NCBI GenBank assembly: GCA_036518955.1
Contig: DATDMG010000514.1
Location: 1 to 17,553, forward strand
From: DATDMG01 sp036518955
Lineage (GTDB): Bacteria; Actinomycetota; Actinomycetes; Actinomycetales; Kineosporiaceae
DNA length: 17,553 bases
Direction: 5' to 3'
Under the pieces are notes generated by a model, which was not told where the DNA came from, ran no database searches, and saw only the letters and a list, made by a program, of their open reading frames with translations. Positions 1 to 5,786 of this stretch are shown one piece after another (the stretch's first letter is position 1; each line of letters starts with the position of its first letter). A program made the translations under genes and the position numbers.

Positions 1-275
1 GCCTTGACCAACCTCGTCTCGCCCTCCGAGCCGGTATGCCAGACGTCGTCGCGGATCTTGGTGGAGATCGGGGACGGGTACTGGGAACCCGCCATGGTGC
101 CTCCGCTGCCGTCGCTCCAGTCGGGCCCGACACAGAACACCGACAAGGCGTTGGCCTGGGCCTGGGCGACCAGGGCAGGAACGAGAGCCCCGGCCACGAG
201 CACGATGAGTGCCAGCGCCTTCTTCCGGATGCCGGGTGCCTGTCCACCAGGACGCCGAGCAGGATTCATGATCAT
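1..275 (-). CDS. Small exported protein, C-terminus cut by window edge
   Basis: Only the first 91 codons are visible; the gene continues past position 1. The N-terminus is a clear Sec signal peptide: basic residues (RR, RKK) followed by a hydrophobic stretch at about residues 21-36 and an Ala-rich AQAQA region where cleavage is likely. The mature start contains FCVGPDW and then a Gly/Ser-rich stretch. The first ATG (275-273) is chosen because AGGAGG lies 5 bases upstream (281-286); a second in-frame ATG at 269 would be 11 bases away. It lies 27 bases after the stop of the upstream exported protein gene and on the same strand, so it is probably the third gene of one transcript. I do not recognise a family. 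Export is well supported; the function is unknown. Confidence 0.7.
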   Translation of the reverse strand, partial: MIMNPARRPGGQAPGIRKKALALIVLVAGALVPALVAQAQANALSVFCVGPDWSDGSGGTMAGSQYPSPISTKIRDDVWHTGSEGETRLVK

Positions 276-302
276 GTCTACCTCCTGATTATGAGCCATG
301 TG

Positions 303-878
303 CTACGGCCGCCCCGGTGCGGGGGCTCCCGCATCTCCGCCCGGGAAACAGAGCTCGTCCACGTCCGCGAGCTTGAGTCCGTTCTTGAGAATCGTCGCCA
401 TGTATCCGGTCTCGTAATACCCGTCGAAGGGGCCGCCGGCATCCGTGATTCCTTGGATCCGTGTGCCCCGATACATCCATCCCATCGTCGGGTGGTAGTA
501 CTTGCAGTCGACCACCCAGTTGGACTGCGGGAGGACGTAGTACCATCTGAGTTTGGGAATGTCGGCCGGCTTGTTCAGGTCCAACACCCCCGCCACCTGG
601 ACGTAGGGCCACTGCACGACCATCTGGTAGATGCTCGCCTCCCACGTCTTCCCTTTCATGGGTGCTGTGAGGGGGGGATCGGCGTGAGCCGATGAGATGT
701 TGAAGGTGGTCACCGTAGATACCCCGAACAATAGTGCGACCAGAGCGACATAGGTCGTCGACCGTGCGCGCGAGGGACGATGCCTCGCCAAGAGCAGGCA
801 GAACCTCGTCACCGCTGCCGACGAGCTGACGGACGTCGGCGGCACCCTGGGCTCGTCTCCATCGGCATGTTCTCTCAT
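303..878 (-). CDS. Exported protein of unknown function, translationally coupled
   Basis: The product is 191 residues. The ATG at 878-876 overlaps the TGA of the preceding gene (ATGA), and no good Shine-Dalgarno is visible, so translation is probably coupled to that gene. The N-terminus is unusual: about 41 polar, Arg-rich residues come before the hydrophobic segment (about 42-58), which ends in AHA-DPP at residues 64-69, a good signal peptidase I site. A GTG at residue 23 is an alternative start that would shorten the leader. The mature part is aromatic-rich (YQMVVQW, RWYYVL, DCKYY, GWMYRG) with two cysteines, in DCKYY and ELCFPG, that could form a disulfide. I do not recognise a family. Codon use is less GC-biased than in the housekeeping genes downstream. 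Confidence 0.68.
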   Translation of the reverse strand: MREHADGDEPRVPPTSVSSSAAVTRFCLLLARHRPSRARSTTYVALVALLFGVSTVTTFNISSAHADPPLTAPMKGKTWEASIYQMVVQWPYVQVAGVLDLNKPADIPKLRWYYVLPQSNWVVDCKYYHPTMGWMYRGTRIQGITDAGGPFDGYYETGYMATILKNGLKLADVDELCFPGGDAGAPAPGRP

Positions 879-1402
879 GAGGGTTGCCGCGAGGAATAGA
901 TATACCCGGTGATGGAGTCGAAAAGGACATGGTGCGGGCATTGACCCGGGTCGGCCGTCGTATAGTGGTCGAAGATGTCGTTGTAGTCGTCCAGTTGGGC
1001 GAAGTCGGTGCCGCTCGGCACGACCAGGTCTCTCATGGTCGCCCATTGGCTGCCCGCTATGTTCTGGCTGTCATACAGGCACAGATCGAAGGGTAGGCCG
1101 TTGTGGCCCACCGAGATATCGTCGGTAAATTGAGCCGTCAAGCCTCGCATGCGATTGTCGCGCATATCGGGCTTACCCTGAGGTGATGTGATCATCGCCA
1201 TGAGTCCGCTGCCCCCTTTGCCATCGACCCACAGGCAGGCGACTCTTGGCGGGCATTGCTCGGAAACCGTGGCGCGAAGTATCGTCTGCGCCGAGGCCGG
1301 AGCGGCGTTTTGAAGAAGTGTCAGCGCCACCAAAGGCGCGAGTACTCCGATCGCGATCTTTGAACCGCGATGTCTTATTAGTCTGAGCGGTCTTCTCGAC
1401 AT
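875..1402 (-). CDS. Exported four-cysteine protein, I36/crystallin-like
   Basis: The product is 175 residues. The ATG at 1402-1400 has AAGGGAGAG just upstream and puts a normal signal peptide at the N-terminus: basic MSRRPLRLIRHRGSK, a hydrophobic core at about 16-30, and an ASA cleavage site at 36-38. A longer reading from 1471 would add 23 residues before the signal and is less likely. The mature protein has four cysteines (50, 56, 108, 155). The stretch CLWVDGKGG, followed by TDDIS at 93-97 and CLYDSQNIAG at 108-117, resembles the beta/gamma-crystallin-like fold of secreted peptidase inhibitor family I36 proteins in actinomycetes. That match is judged by eye and is tentative. It would be the first gene of the minus-strand exported-protein operon. 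Confidence 0.68.
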   Translation of the reverse strand: MSRRPLRLIRHRGSKIAIGVLAPLVALTLLQNAAPASAQTILRATVSEQCPPRVACLWVDGKGGSGLMAMITSPQGKPDMRDNRMRGLTAQFTDDISVGHNGLPFDLCLYDSQNIAGSQWATMRDLVVPSGTDFAQLDDYNDIFDHYTTADPGQCPHHVLFDSITGYIYSSRQPS

Positions 1403-1690
1403 CGAGCTCTCCCTTGAGCGAAGAAGCGGGTTTCCCCGCGATTGGATGGACGTCCGCGACGGAAGCGACATCCTCGGTCCTGGACGACTGCGACCATTGA
1501 GGGCGCAGCCATAAAGCGTGCAGTGACCGTGATGAGGGTCTTCGAAGTCAACCGGGGGCGTAGATCACAGCTATGATCAACCTCTTCGCCTACACCCGCC
1601 CGGCGATGCTCCGACCAGGCACGTCCTGAGACACCCCGGCCCCCGGGCGCGGGTCGCCCGGGTACTCGCCCCGGCTACTACCAGGCGCCC

Positions 1691-1724
1691 GTAATGACGG
1701 CCAGATTGATCTGGCCGTCATTAC
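1691..1724. repeat. Perfect 34-bp inverted repeat
   Basis: The arm gtaatgacggccagat (16 bases) and its exact reverse complement are separated by only two bases (tg). No T-tract follows on either strand. The flanking genes both point away from it, so it does not sit where a terminator of either neighbour would be expected. It could be a leftover terminator, a regulator site, or the end of a lost element. Confidence 0.85.
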
Positions 1725-1752
1725 TCTGCTTGGGGTATCTACACTGTTTGGG

Positions 1753-1842
1753 TATTCAGCTGACCGGACCTGTGGGGCAACAGCTGAGGTCAGGGGGGCG
1801 CTCTCGCGCCCTTTGACCTGCGTCGGACCGGTCAGCTGGATA
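1753..1842. repeat. Nested inverted repeat (possible structured element)
   Basis: The outer arms tattcagctgaccgg (1753-1767) and ccggtcagctggata (1828-1842) are complementary with one mismatch. Inside them, aggtca (1787-1792) pairs with tgacct (1814-1819), and gggcgc (1796-1801) pairs with gcgccc (1806-1811) around a 4-base loop. CAGCTG occurs three times in the element. It could be a cruciform, a structured transcript or a small mobile-element remnant. No coding sequence overlaps it. Confidence 0.65.
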
Positions 1843-2181
1843 GCCCGACTCTGTTGCTTTCCATGAAGAAATTCTGAGCCGGAGCGTACCTTCCGGCAAC
1901 ACTCTCCCGGCGTCCGGATGGAGACTTGGCGACCTTCGGACGTATCCATTCGGGGGACGGCCTTGGTACCTTTGCATTCCTGATGGAGGGGGGCCGGGCC
2001 GACCTGTCCCGGGACCGTCGCGTTCTCGCATGGGGCGGGCAGGTGTCGGGGTGGGTGGGCGACGCGCGCGCCCCGGTGCCCTGACGGACCAGGGTCGGGG
2101 CGAGCCGTGGCAGGCACGTCCGTCCACCATGGCGGGCTGACGCGCACACCCACCGCAGGGCAGTCCACGACTCCGCTCCGT

Positions 2182-2206
2182 GTTTGCCGGCGTGCCCGCA
2201 GGGTAC
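2182..2206 (+). promoter_or_regulatory. Candidate SigB/SigF-type promoter
   Basis: GTTT (2182-2185) and GGGTAC (2201-2206) are separated by 15 bases. This matches the known -35 GTTT / -10 GGGTAY pattern of actinobacterial SigB/SigF-like stress sigma factors. The ATG at 2216 follows after 9 bases, so transcription would start at or within a few bases of the start codon. The same arrangement is repeated exactly ahead of the next gene. Confidence 0.6.
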
Positions 2207-2215
2207 CCCCCGGGC

Positions 2216-2572
2216 ATGGACGACGACCTCCGGCTGCCCCCGCACCCCACCGACGAGCTGTCCGACGACGACGTCCTGGCTGAGCTGGAGCAGCTGTACC
2301 GCAGCAGGCTCGACACCTTGCGCCGCGGGTCGGACGCCGCGCTGGAGCACTCGGACCTGCGGATCTGCGAACTCGAGTCGGCGTACCTGAGGCGGCGACC
2401 GCAGCGTGAGGTGTCGCCGCGTCGGCTGCGACCCGACCACACCTCCCTGCTGCGGCCGGCGCCGGGCGCGCCGCCCGAGACCGGCCCCGCGCCCGAGACC
2501 GGCCCCGCGCCCGAGACCGGCCCCGCGCCCGAGACCGGCCCCGGCGGTGCGCCCAGCGAGCCGTTCGACTGA
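2216..2572 (+). CDS. Short acidic DUF6158-like protein with Pro-Glu-Thr-Gly repeats
   Basis: The product is 118 residues. The core at about residues 8-72 (PHPTDELSDDDVLAELEQL, then RLDTLRRGSD and ELESAYLRRRP) has the look of a small actinobacterial family I associate with DUF6158: acidic, helical, function unknown. The C-terminus (residues 81-118) is a disordered Pro-rich tail with four PETGPA-type repeats. The ATG at 2216 is chosen over the in-frame GTG at 2180 because the probable -10 element (2201-2206) lies between them, so the GTG would not be transcribed from that promoter; no strong Shine-Dalgarno is present, which fits a near-leaderless mRNA. The promoter type suggests stress or stationary-phase expression. 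The family assignment is from memory and moderately sure. Confidence 0.75.
   Translation: MDDDLRLPPHPTDELSDDDVLAELEQLYRSRLDTLRRGSDAALEHSDLRICELESAYLRRRPQREVSPRRLRPDHTSLLRPAPGAPPETGPAPETGPAPETGPAPETGPGGAPSEPFD
2474..2545 (+). repeat. 18-bp tandem repeat, four copies, in frame
   Basis: The unit CCCGAGACCGGCCCCGCG occurs at 2474, 2492, 2510 and 2528. The first three copies are identical and the fourth differs only in its last bases. The unit is a whole number of codons (Pro-Glu-Thr-Gly-Pro-Ala), so copy number can change without a frameshift. Identity at silent positions points to recent slippage-driven expansion. Confidence 0.95.
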
Positions 2573-2618
2573 GTCGTGCCGACCGGGGACGTCGCCCGGT
2601 CGCGGCCGGCCTGCTGCC

Positions 2619-2643
2619 GTTTGCCCGTGCTGGCATCGGGTAC
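2619..2643 (+). promoter_or_regulatory. Candidate SigB/SigF-type promoter
   Basis: GTTT (2619-2622) and GGGTAC (2638-2643) are again 15 bases apart, and the ATG at 2653 again follows after 9 bases. The -35 region is GTTTGCC in both promoters. This suggests that the two genes are separately transcribed members of one stress regulon. Confidence 0.6.
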
Positions 2644-2652
2644 GGCCGCCGC

Positions 2653-3054
2653 ATGAGTGAGCAGACCGGCAAGCATGCTGCGGCCCAGGACGAGTACCTG
2701 GAGCAGCAGACCCGTCGCGGGGTGGCGCATGCCGAGGAGTTCCACCGGATCGAGCCCGCGGCGCTGGACGACGAGCCCGAACGGATCAGCCACCGCACCT
2801 CGGGTGCGGGTAGCCCCCGCCAGGGGATGAGCCAGGGTGAGATCGACCTGCGCTCCCGGATCGCCGCGGCACTGGGCCGGAGCGCCTTCCCGGGGGACCG
2901 GGAGCGGCTGATCGAGGTGGCGACCGGGAACCGCGCGGAGGACCGGGTGCTCGACTGCTTGCGAGCCCTGCCGACGGGCCGGCGGTTCGAGAACGTGCAG
3001 GATACCGTCCGGGCTCTCGGGCTGACCGTGGAGGCTGCGGAAGGGCCGCGCTGA
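2653..3054 (+). CDS. DUF2795 domain protein
   Basis: The product is 133 residues. Residues about 66-122 match the pattern of DUF2795: LRSRIAAALGRSAFPGDRERLIEVA, a loop, then VLDCLRALPTGRRFENVQDTVRAL, with the typical AFP and LP-G-x-F-x-N-V landmarks. The N-terminal half (1-60) is polar, acidic and probably disordered. DUF2795 proteins are small, mostly uncharacterised actinobacterial proteins. No Shine-Dalgarno is seen before the ATG, in agreement with the near-leaderless promoter placement. It is 80 bases downstream of the DUF6158-like gene but has its own promoter. Confidence 0.85.
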   Translation: MSEQTGKHAAAQDEYLEQQTRRGVAHAEEFHRIEPAALDDEPERISHRTSGAGSPRQGMSQGEIDLRSRIAAALGRSAFPGDRERLIEVATGNRAEDRVLDCLRALPTGRRFENVQDTVRALGLTVEAAEGPR

Positions 3055-3087
3055 CCACGGTACCGCTGGCGCAGGGAGGATGGCGGG

Positions 3088-3285
3088 GTGCCTCGGGCGT
3101 GGTGCGGGAGCCCGCGGGACACCAGGGTGTCCGGGGGGCACCAGGTTGTCCCTGACCCGCCCACCAAGGGCTACTACCCGGTAGCGTCCGTGCTCGTGGT
3201 GGCTTGGGTGACCGCCGGGCTCGGCACCGTGTCCGGGCGCGCCGCCGCGGTGGTCTCGCCGGTGACGCTGTGTGACGTCGCATGA
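3088..3285 (+). CDS. Possible small membrane protein, coupled to next gene
   Basis: This weak candidate is 65 residues long. The GTG start is preceded by AGGGAGG (3073-3079) at 8-base spacing, and its TGA overlaps the ATG of the next gene (ATGA), as in a coupled pair. Residues about 31-50 (PVASVLVVAWVTAGLGTVS) could form one membrane segment. Against it, the N-terminal half has no recognisable pattern and a small hairpin (ggacac-cagg-gtgtcc, 3117-3132) lies inside it. I do not recognise a family. It may instead be an untranslated leader. Confidence 0.3.
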   Translation: MPRAWCGSPRDTRVSGGHQVVPDPPTKGYYPVASVLVVAWVTAGLGTVSGRAAAVVSPVTLCDVA

Positions 3286-3992
3286 ACGGGGGCGAGCTGG
3301 ACGAACCCACCCGGGCCGCGCTCGCGCGGGTCCTGGCGGCTCGGGCGGCTGCGGGCGACGACGCCGGTCAGCGGACACGGGCGGGGACGGGAGCAGCGCC
3401 CGACGGGGGCGGGCCGTCCGCGCCGTCGCGGGTTCCCCCCGGTGCCCTGGACGTCGGCCCGGTCGGTCGGGGTGGCGCCCCGAGGAGCCGGCAGGGTGGG
3501 ATGCTCGCCCTCCTGGCGCTGGGCGCCGCGGCCCTGGGCACCGTCGGCGGCGTCCTCACCCTGATGCGGGCGAGCGGGCCGGAACGGCCGGTGGTGGTCA
3601 CCACAGCCCCGACGCGCACGGTGACCGTCGGCCACCGACCGACCGCCGCACCGGGCTCGGCGCCCGCCGCGACCGGGCAACCGTCCGAGCGGCTGTCCGG
3701 CTCCGGGCGGGCCGTCACGCGCCACTCCTCCTCCACCTCCCGCAGGGCGTCCGGGTCGCGGCCGGCAACGGCGGCGGGGTCCTCGCGCCGGGCGAGTCGA
3801 TCACCCACGGCGGCGATCGGCACGCCGAGTGCCGGTCCGTCGAGCGCGCTGCCGCCGCTCGGACCCAGGGGCACCGCGACCGTGCCGGCTGCCGGGGCCC
3901 CAGCCGGCACGGTCGCGGCGGGCGGTGCGAGCGCGGGGGTGGTCCTGAACGACGTCGCGGTCGCCGCCTGGATCTGGGCCGCGCCCTCCTGA
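3282..3992 (+). CDS. Single-pass membrane protein, low-complexity extracellular part
   Basis: The product is 236 residues. The N-terminal 25 residues (ELDEPTRAALARVLAARAAAGDD) form a plausible helix, followed by a Gly/Pro-rich linker, a basic stretch (RSRQ) and one transmembrane helix at about 74-96. After it comes VVVTTAPTRTVTV, a Thr/Val pattern common just outside the membrane in actinobacterial membrane proteins. The rest is Ala/Ser/Pro/Gly-rich. There is no recognised domain. The C-terminal third is uncertain because the opposite strand reads almost as well at about 3700-3850. The hairpin at 4015-4034 follows its stop, which supports a plus-strand gene ending here. Confidence 0.5.
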   Translation: MNGGELDEPTRAALARVLAARAAAGDDAGQRTRAGTGAAPDGGGPSAPSRVPPGALDVGPVGRGGAPRSRQGGMLALLALGAAALGTVGGVLTLMRASGPERPVVVTTAPTRTVTVGHRPTAAPGSAPAATGQPSERLSGSGRAVTRHSSSTSRRASGSRPATAAGSSRRASRSPTAAIGTPSAGPSSALPPLGPRGTATVPAAGAPAGTVAAGGASAGVVLNDVAVAAWIWAAPS

Positions 3993-4014
3993 GCCGGCCC
4001 GAGCGGCCCCGGCA

Positions 4015-4034
4015 CCGGCGGTGGGATCCGCCGG
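4015..4034. terminator. Candidate bidirectional terminator hairpin
   Basis: ccggcgg and ccgccgg are perfectly complementary around the 6-base loop tgggat. The hairpin sits in the 63-base gap between two convergent genes. There is no T-tract, as is common in GC-rich actinobacteria. Confidence 0.45.
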
Positions 4035-4055
4035 CCCCGGCGGTGGGACCAGGTG

Positions 4056-4430
4056 TCAGCGGTACCGGAAGCCGTCGAGGAAGCGGCGGAACACCCCGCC
4101 CGTCCGCGGAAGTGGCGCCCTCGGCGGGGGATCCTGCCGTCGCTGGCCGGCGATCGGCTGGTCGTAGTCGGTCCGGACCATGGCGTCGATGACCTGCTGT
4201 TCGGAGAAGGACTCCGAGCCCGGGATCGACGGCACGTAGCCGACGAGCATCCCGTCGCGCATGACCTGCGCCTCCAGGCCGGCGGTGCCGTCGGTGTCCC
4301 AGACGGCTTCGCGGCCACCCCCGATCCGGATCCGGACGCCGAACTGGTAGACGCCGGCCTTCTCCAGGTGCGCGTCGACCCCGCGCTCGCGCAGCGCGTC
4401 GACCACGCGCCTGGCGCGGTTCTCCTCCAT
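4056..4430 (-). CDS. Small conserved-looking protein of unknown function
   Basis: The product is 124 residues with a balanced, folded-looking composition: an N-terminal helix (RARRVVDALRERGVDAHLEKAG), beta-like segments (VYQFGVRIRI, EAVWDTDGTAGLEAQVMRDG, MLVGYVPSIPGS) and a helix at 76-86, then a basic Pro-rich tail with RRFLDGFRYR at the end. No catalytic motif or membrane segment is seen. It starts 41 bases after the stop of the polymerase gene on the same strand, so the two are probably co-transcribed. GTGGGGAC just before the ATG could serve as a weak ribosome site. I do not recognise a family. Confidence 0.75.
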   Translation of the reverse strand: MEENRARRVVDALRERGVDAHLEKAGVYQFGVRIRIGGGREAVWDTDGTAGLEAQVMRDGMLVGYVPSIPGSESFSEQQVIDAMVRTDYDQPIAGQRRQDPPPRAPLPRTGGVFRRFLDGFRYR

Positions 4431-4471
4431 GTCCCCACGGTACGCGCCGTCCGGCGGGTGGCCCTGCAGGG

Positions 4472-5440
4472 TCAGCGCGGTGCGCCGCGCTCCGCCGCGG
4501 CCCGCCTCTTGCCGGCATGCATCGCCAGCACGCGGGGGGGCGGGATGAGGTGACCCTCCGCCACGAGGTCACCCGGCAGTGGCTGCGGTGCCGGCAGGAG
4601 CTCCCGCCACGGATCGCGATCGCCCAGCAGACCCGGCGCCGTCCGGACGGTGATCCCGGCGGGGTCGACGTCGGGCAGGTCCTCCCAGCGGACCGGGTAC
4701 GACACCGGCAGGTGCGGTCGGGCCCGGGGTCCGTAGACGGCGGCGAGGCTCGCGCCGCCGACACGCGTCGGGTCGAGGTAGATCCGCCCCTGCCGGTCGG
4801 CGCGCACGAACTCCGTGGTGACCAGCGCCGGGTCGAGCCGAGCGGCGCGGGCGGCGAGGGCGCGGGTGGCCGCCGCGGCGTCCGGGACGCCGACCACGCC
4901 ACCGACCGGGACGACGACGTGCAGTCCCTTGGAGCCACTCGTCTTCGCCGCCCCGGCCAGGCCGGCAGCCGTGAGCGTGTCCCGGACGAGCAGCGCCGCC
5001 GCGGCCACCTGCCGGAACGGCGTGCCGTCCGCGGGGTCGAGGTCGACGACGAGCTCGGTCACCTCGGCGTCAGGGCCGCGCACCAGCATCGGGTGGAACT
5101 CCACGGCCCGCTGGTTGCCCAGCCACAACATGGTGCGCCGGTCCTGGCAGAGCGGGTAGACCACGGTGCGCCGCGAGGCCTCCGTGGGGATCTCGACCCG
5201 GGCGATCCAGTCGGGTGCGTAGCGCGGGAGGTTCTTCTGCATGAACGGGGGCTGCCCCGGTCTGGCCCGGACCACCGACAGCGGCCGGTCGCGGAGCGCC
5301 GGCAGGAGGCGCTCGGCGACGGCGTCGAGATAGTCGATCAGGTCGCGCTTGGTGACCTGCGCGCCGTCGAAGAGCGGGGAATCCAGGTGGGTGAGCTCGA
5401 CGCCGTCCCGGATCGTCGGTGGCCTGCTCGCGCGCGGCAT
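4472..5440 (-). CDS. Stand-alone LigD-type primase-polymerase domain protein
   Basis: The product is 322 residues and belongs to the archaeo-eukaryotic primase superfamily, LigD polymerase branch. Seen in order: FMQKNLPRYAPDWI (66-79), VEFHP with the conserved His 116, the metal-binding DLDP motif with Asp133 and Asp135, SGSKGLH (168-174), and RIYLDPTR with the probable third metal ligand Asp223. These match the polymerase domain of mycobacterial LigD and its stand-alone relatives, which extend or fill gaps with a preference for ribonucleotides during end joining and repair. No ligase or nuclease domain is attached and no Ku gene is in the window. The ATG at 5440 has GGGAGG 8 bases upstream. 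The C-terminus is basic (AGKRRAAAE). Confidence 0.93.
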   Translation of the reverse strand: MPRASRPPTIRDGVELTHLDSPLFDGAQVTKRDLIDYLDAVAERLLPALRDRPLSVVRARPGQPPFMQKNLPRYAPDWIARVEIPTEASRRTVVYPLCQDRRTMLWLGNQRAVEFHPMLVRGPDAEVTELVVDLDPADGTPFRQVAAAALLVRDTLTAAGLAGAAKTSGSKGLHVVVPVGGVVGVPDAAAATRALAARAARLDPALVTTEFVRADRQGRIYLDPTRVGGASLAAVYGPRARPHLPVSYPVRWEDLPDVDPAGITVRTAPGLLGDRDPWRELLPAPQPLPGDLVAEGHLIPPPRVLAMHAGKRRAAAERGAPR

Positions 5441-5536
5441 GACGTCATCCTCCCGCCTCGCGGCCCGGGCGTCAGCCCCGACTCCCGGGGCGGGTGCCCC
5501 GCGCTCCGGGAGGAGAGTCGCGGGTCGGGGTCGCGC

Positions 5537-5556
5537 GCCGGTAACAATCGGGTGAC
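5537..5556. promoter_or_regulatory. GTAAC-n6-GTGAC box, candidate regulator site
   Basis: GTAAC (5541-5545) and GTGAC (5552-5556) are repeated head to tail with an 11-base period, inside the 20-base stretch starting gccg. It lies 96 bases from the start codon of the polymerase gene. Direct half-sites spaced 11 bases apart are typical of OmpR-family regulators; actinomycete GlnR sites have a gTnAC-n6-GaAAC form. The match here is partial. Confidence 0.35.
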
Positions 5557-5714
5557 GCTGCTGGGAGCAACGAAACGAAAATCATCGGCGACACCACGCC
5601 ACGCCGGAACCTCGACGTGGCCGGCTCTGTTGCCCGACAGTTGTTTGGAGTAGTACGAACGCCTGGCTCGAGGGCTGGGCGCTGAGGCGTCGCGCGCGAG
5701 TGGCTCGCTGAGTT

Positions 5715-5734
5715 GCCGGTGACGATTGGGTAAC
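5715..5734. promoter_or_regulatory. GTGAC-n6-GTAAC box, candidate regulator site
   Basis: This is the second copy of the same 20-base motif. GTGAC (5719-5723) and GTAAC (5730-5734) keep the 11-base period, and all four differences from the first copy in the aligned stretch are transitions. It lies 94 bases before the ATG of the peptide-binding protein, mirroring the distance of the other copy from the polymerase gene. Confidence 0.35.
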
Positions 5735-5767
5735 TAGGGGCGCTGGCCGTTCCGCAATCCTCTGGGG

Positions 5768-5786
5768 TGGCATACATCGTATGGCA
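5768..5786. promoter_or_regulatory. Palindrome near operon start, candidate operator
   Basis: tggcatac and gtatggca are complementary with one mismatch around the centre atc. The palindrome is framed by CTGGGG (5762-5767) and CCCCAG (5794-5799), which also pair. It lies 42 bases before the ATG of the peptide-binding protein, a normal place for a repressor site such as one for a GntR-type protein. No regulator gene is adjacent. Confidence 0.35.

Larger units (their letters stand above)
1403..2215. other. Gene-free divergent spacer with palindromes
   Basis: This stretch lies between the minus-strand exported-protein operon and the plus-strand DUF6158-like gene. I see no reading frame with credible protein composition; the open frames on the minus strand are low-complexity Arg/Pro/Ser readings. 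It holds a 16-bp near palindrome (GATCA-N6-TGATC, 1563-1578), a TTGACT hexamer on the minus strand (1546-1551) that could be a -35 element for the exported-protein operon, a perfect 34-bp palindrome (1691-1724), a nested inverted repeat (1753-1842) and the promoter of the next gene at its right end. The spacer probably marks the edge between an accessory segment and more typical chromosome. Confidence 0.55.

Noticed and set aside
1403..1471. Upstream start at 1471 for the I36-like protein
   Set aside because: It would place 23 polar residues before a standard signal peptide; the ATG at 1402 has a better ribosome site.
2180..2215. GTG at 2180 as the start of the DUF6158-like gene
   Set aside because: The likely -10 element lies downstream of it, and the added residues (FAGVPAGYPPG) do not look like part of the family.
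2474..2545. Short regular repeats as a CRISPR array
   Set aside because: The units are directly adjacent without spacers and lie in frame inside a coding sequence.
1590..3378. Two overlapping minus-strand open frames through the DUF6158-like and DUF2795 genes
   Set aside because: Arg/Pro/Ser-rich readings with no domain; the plus strand has recognisable proteins with matching promoters.
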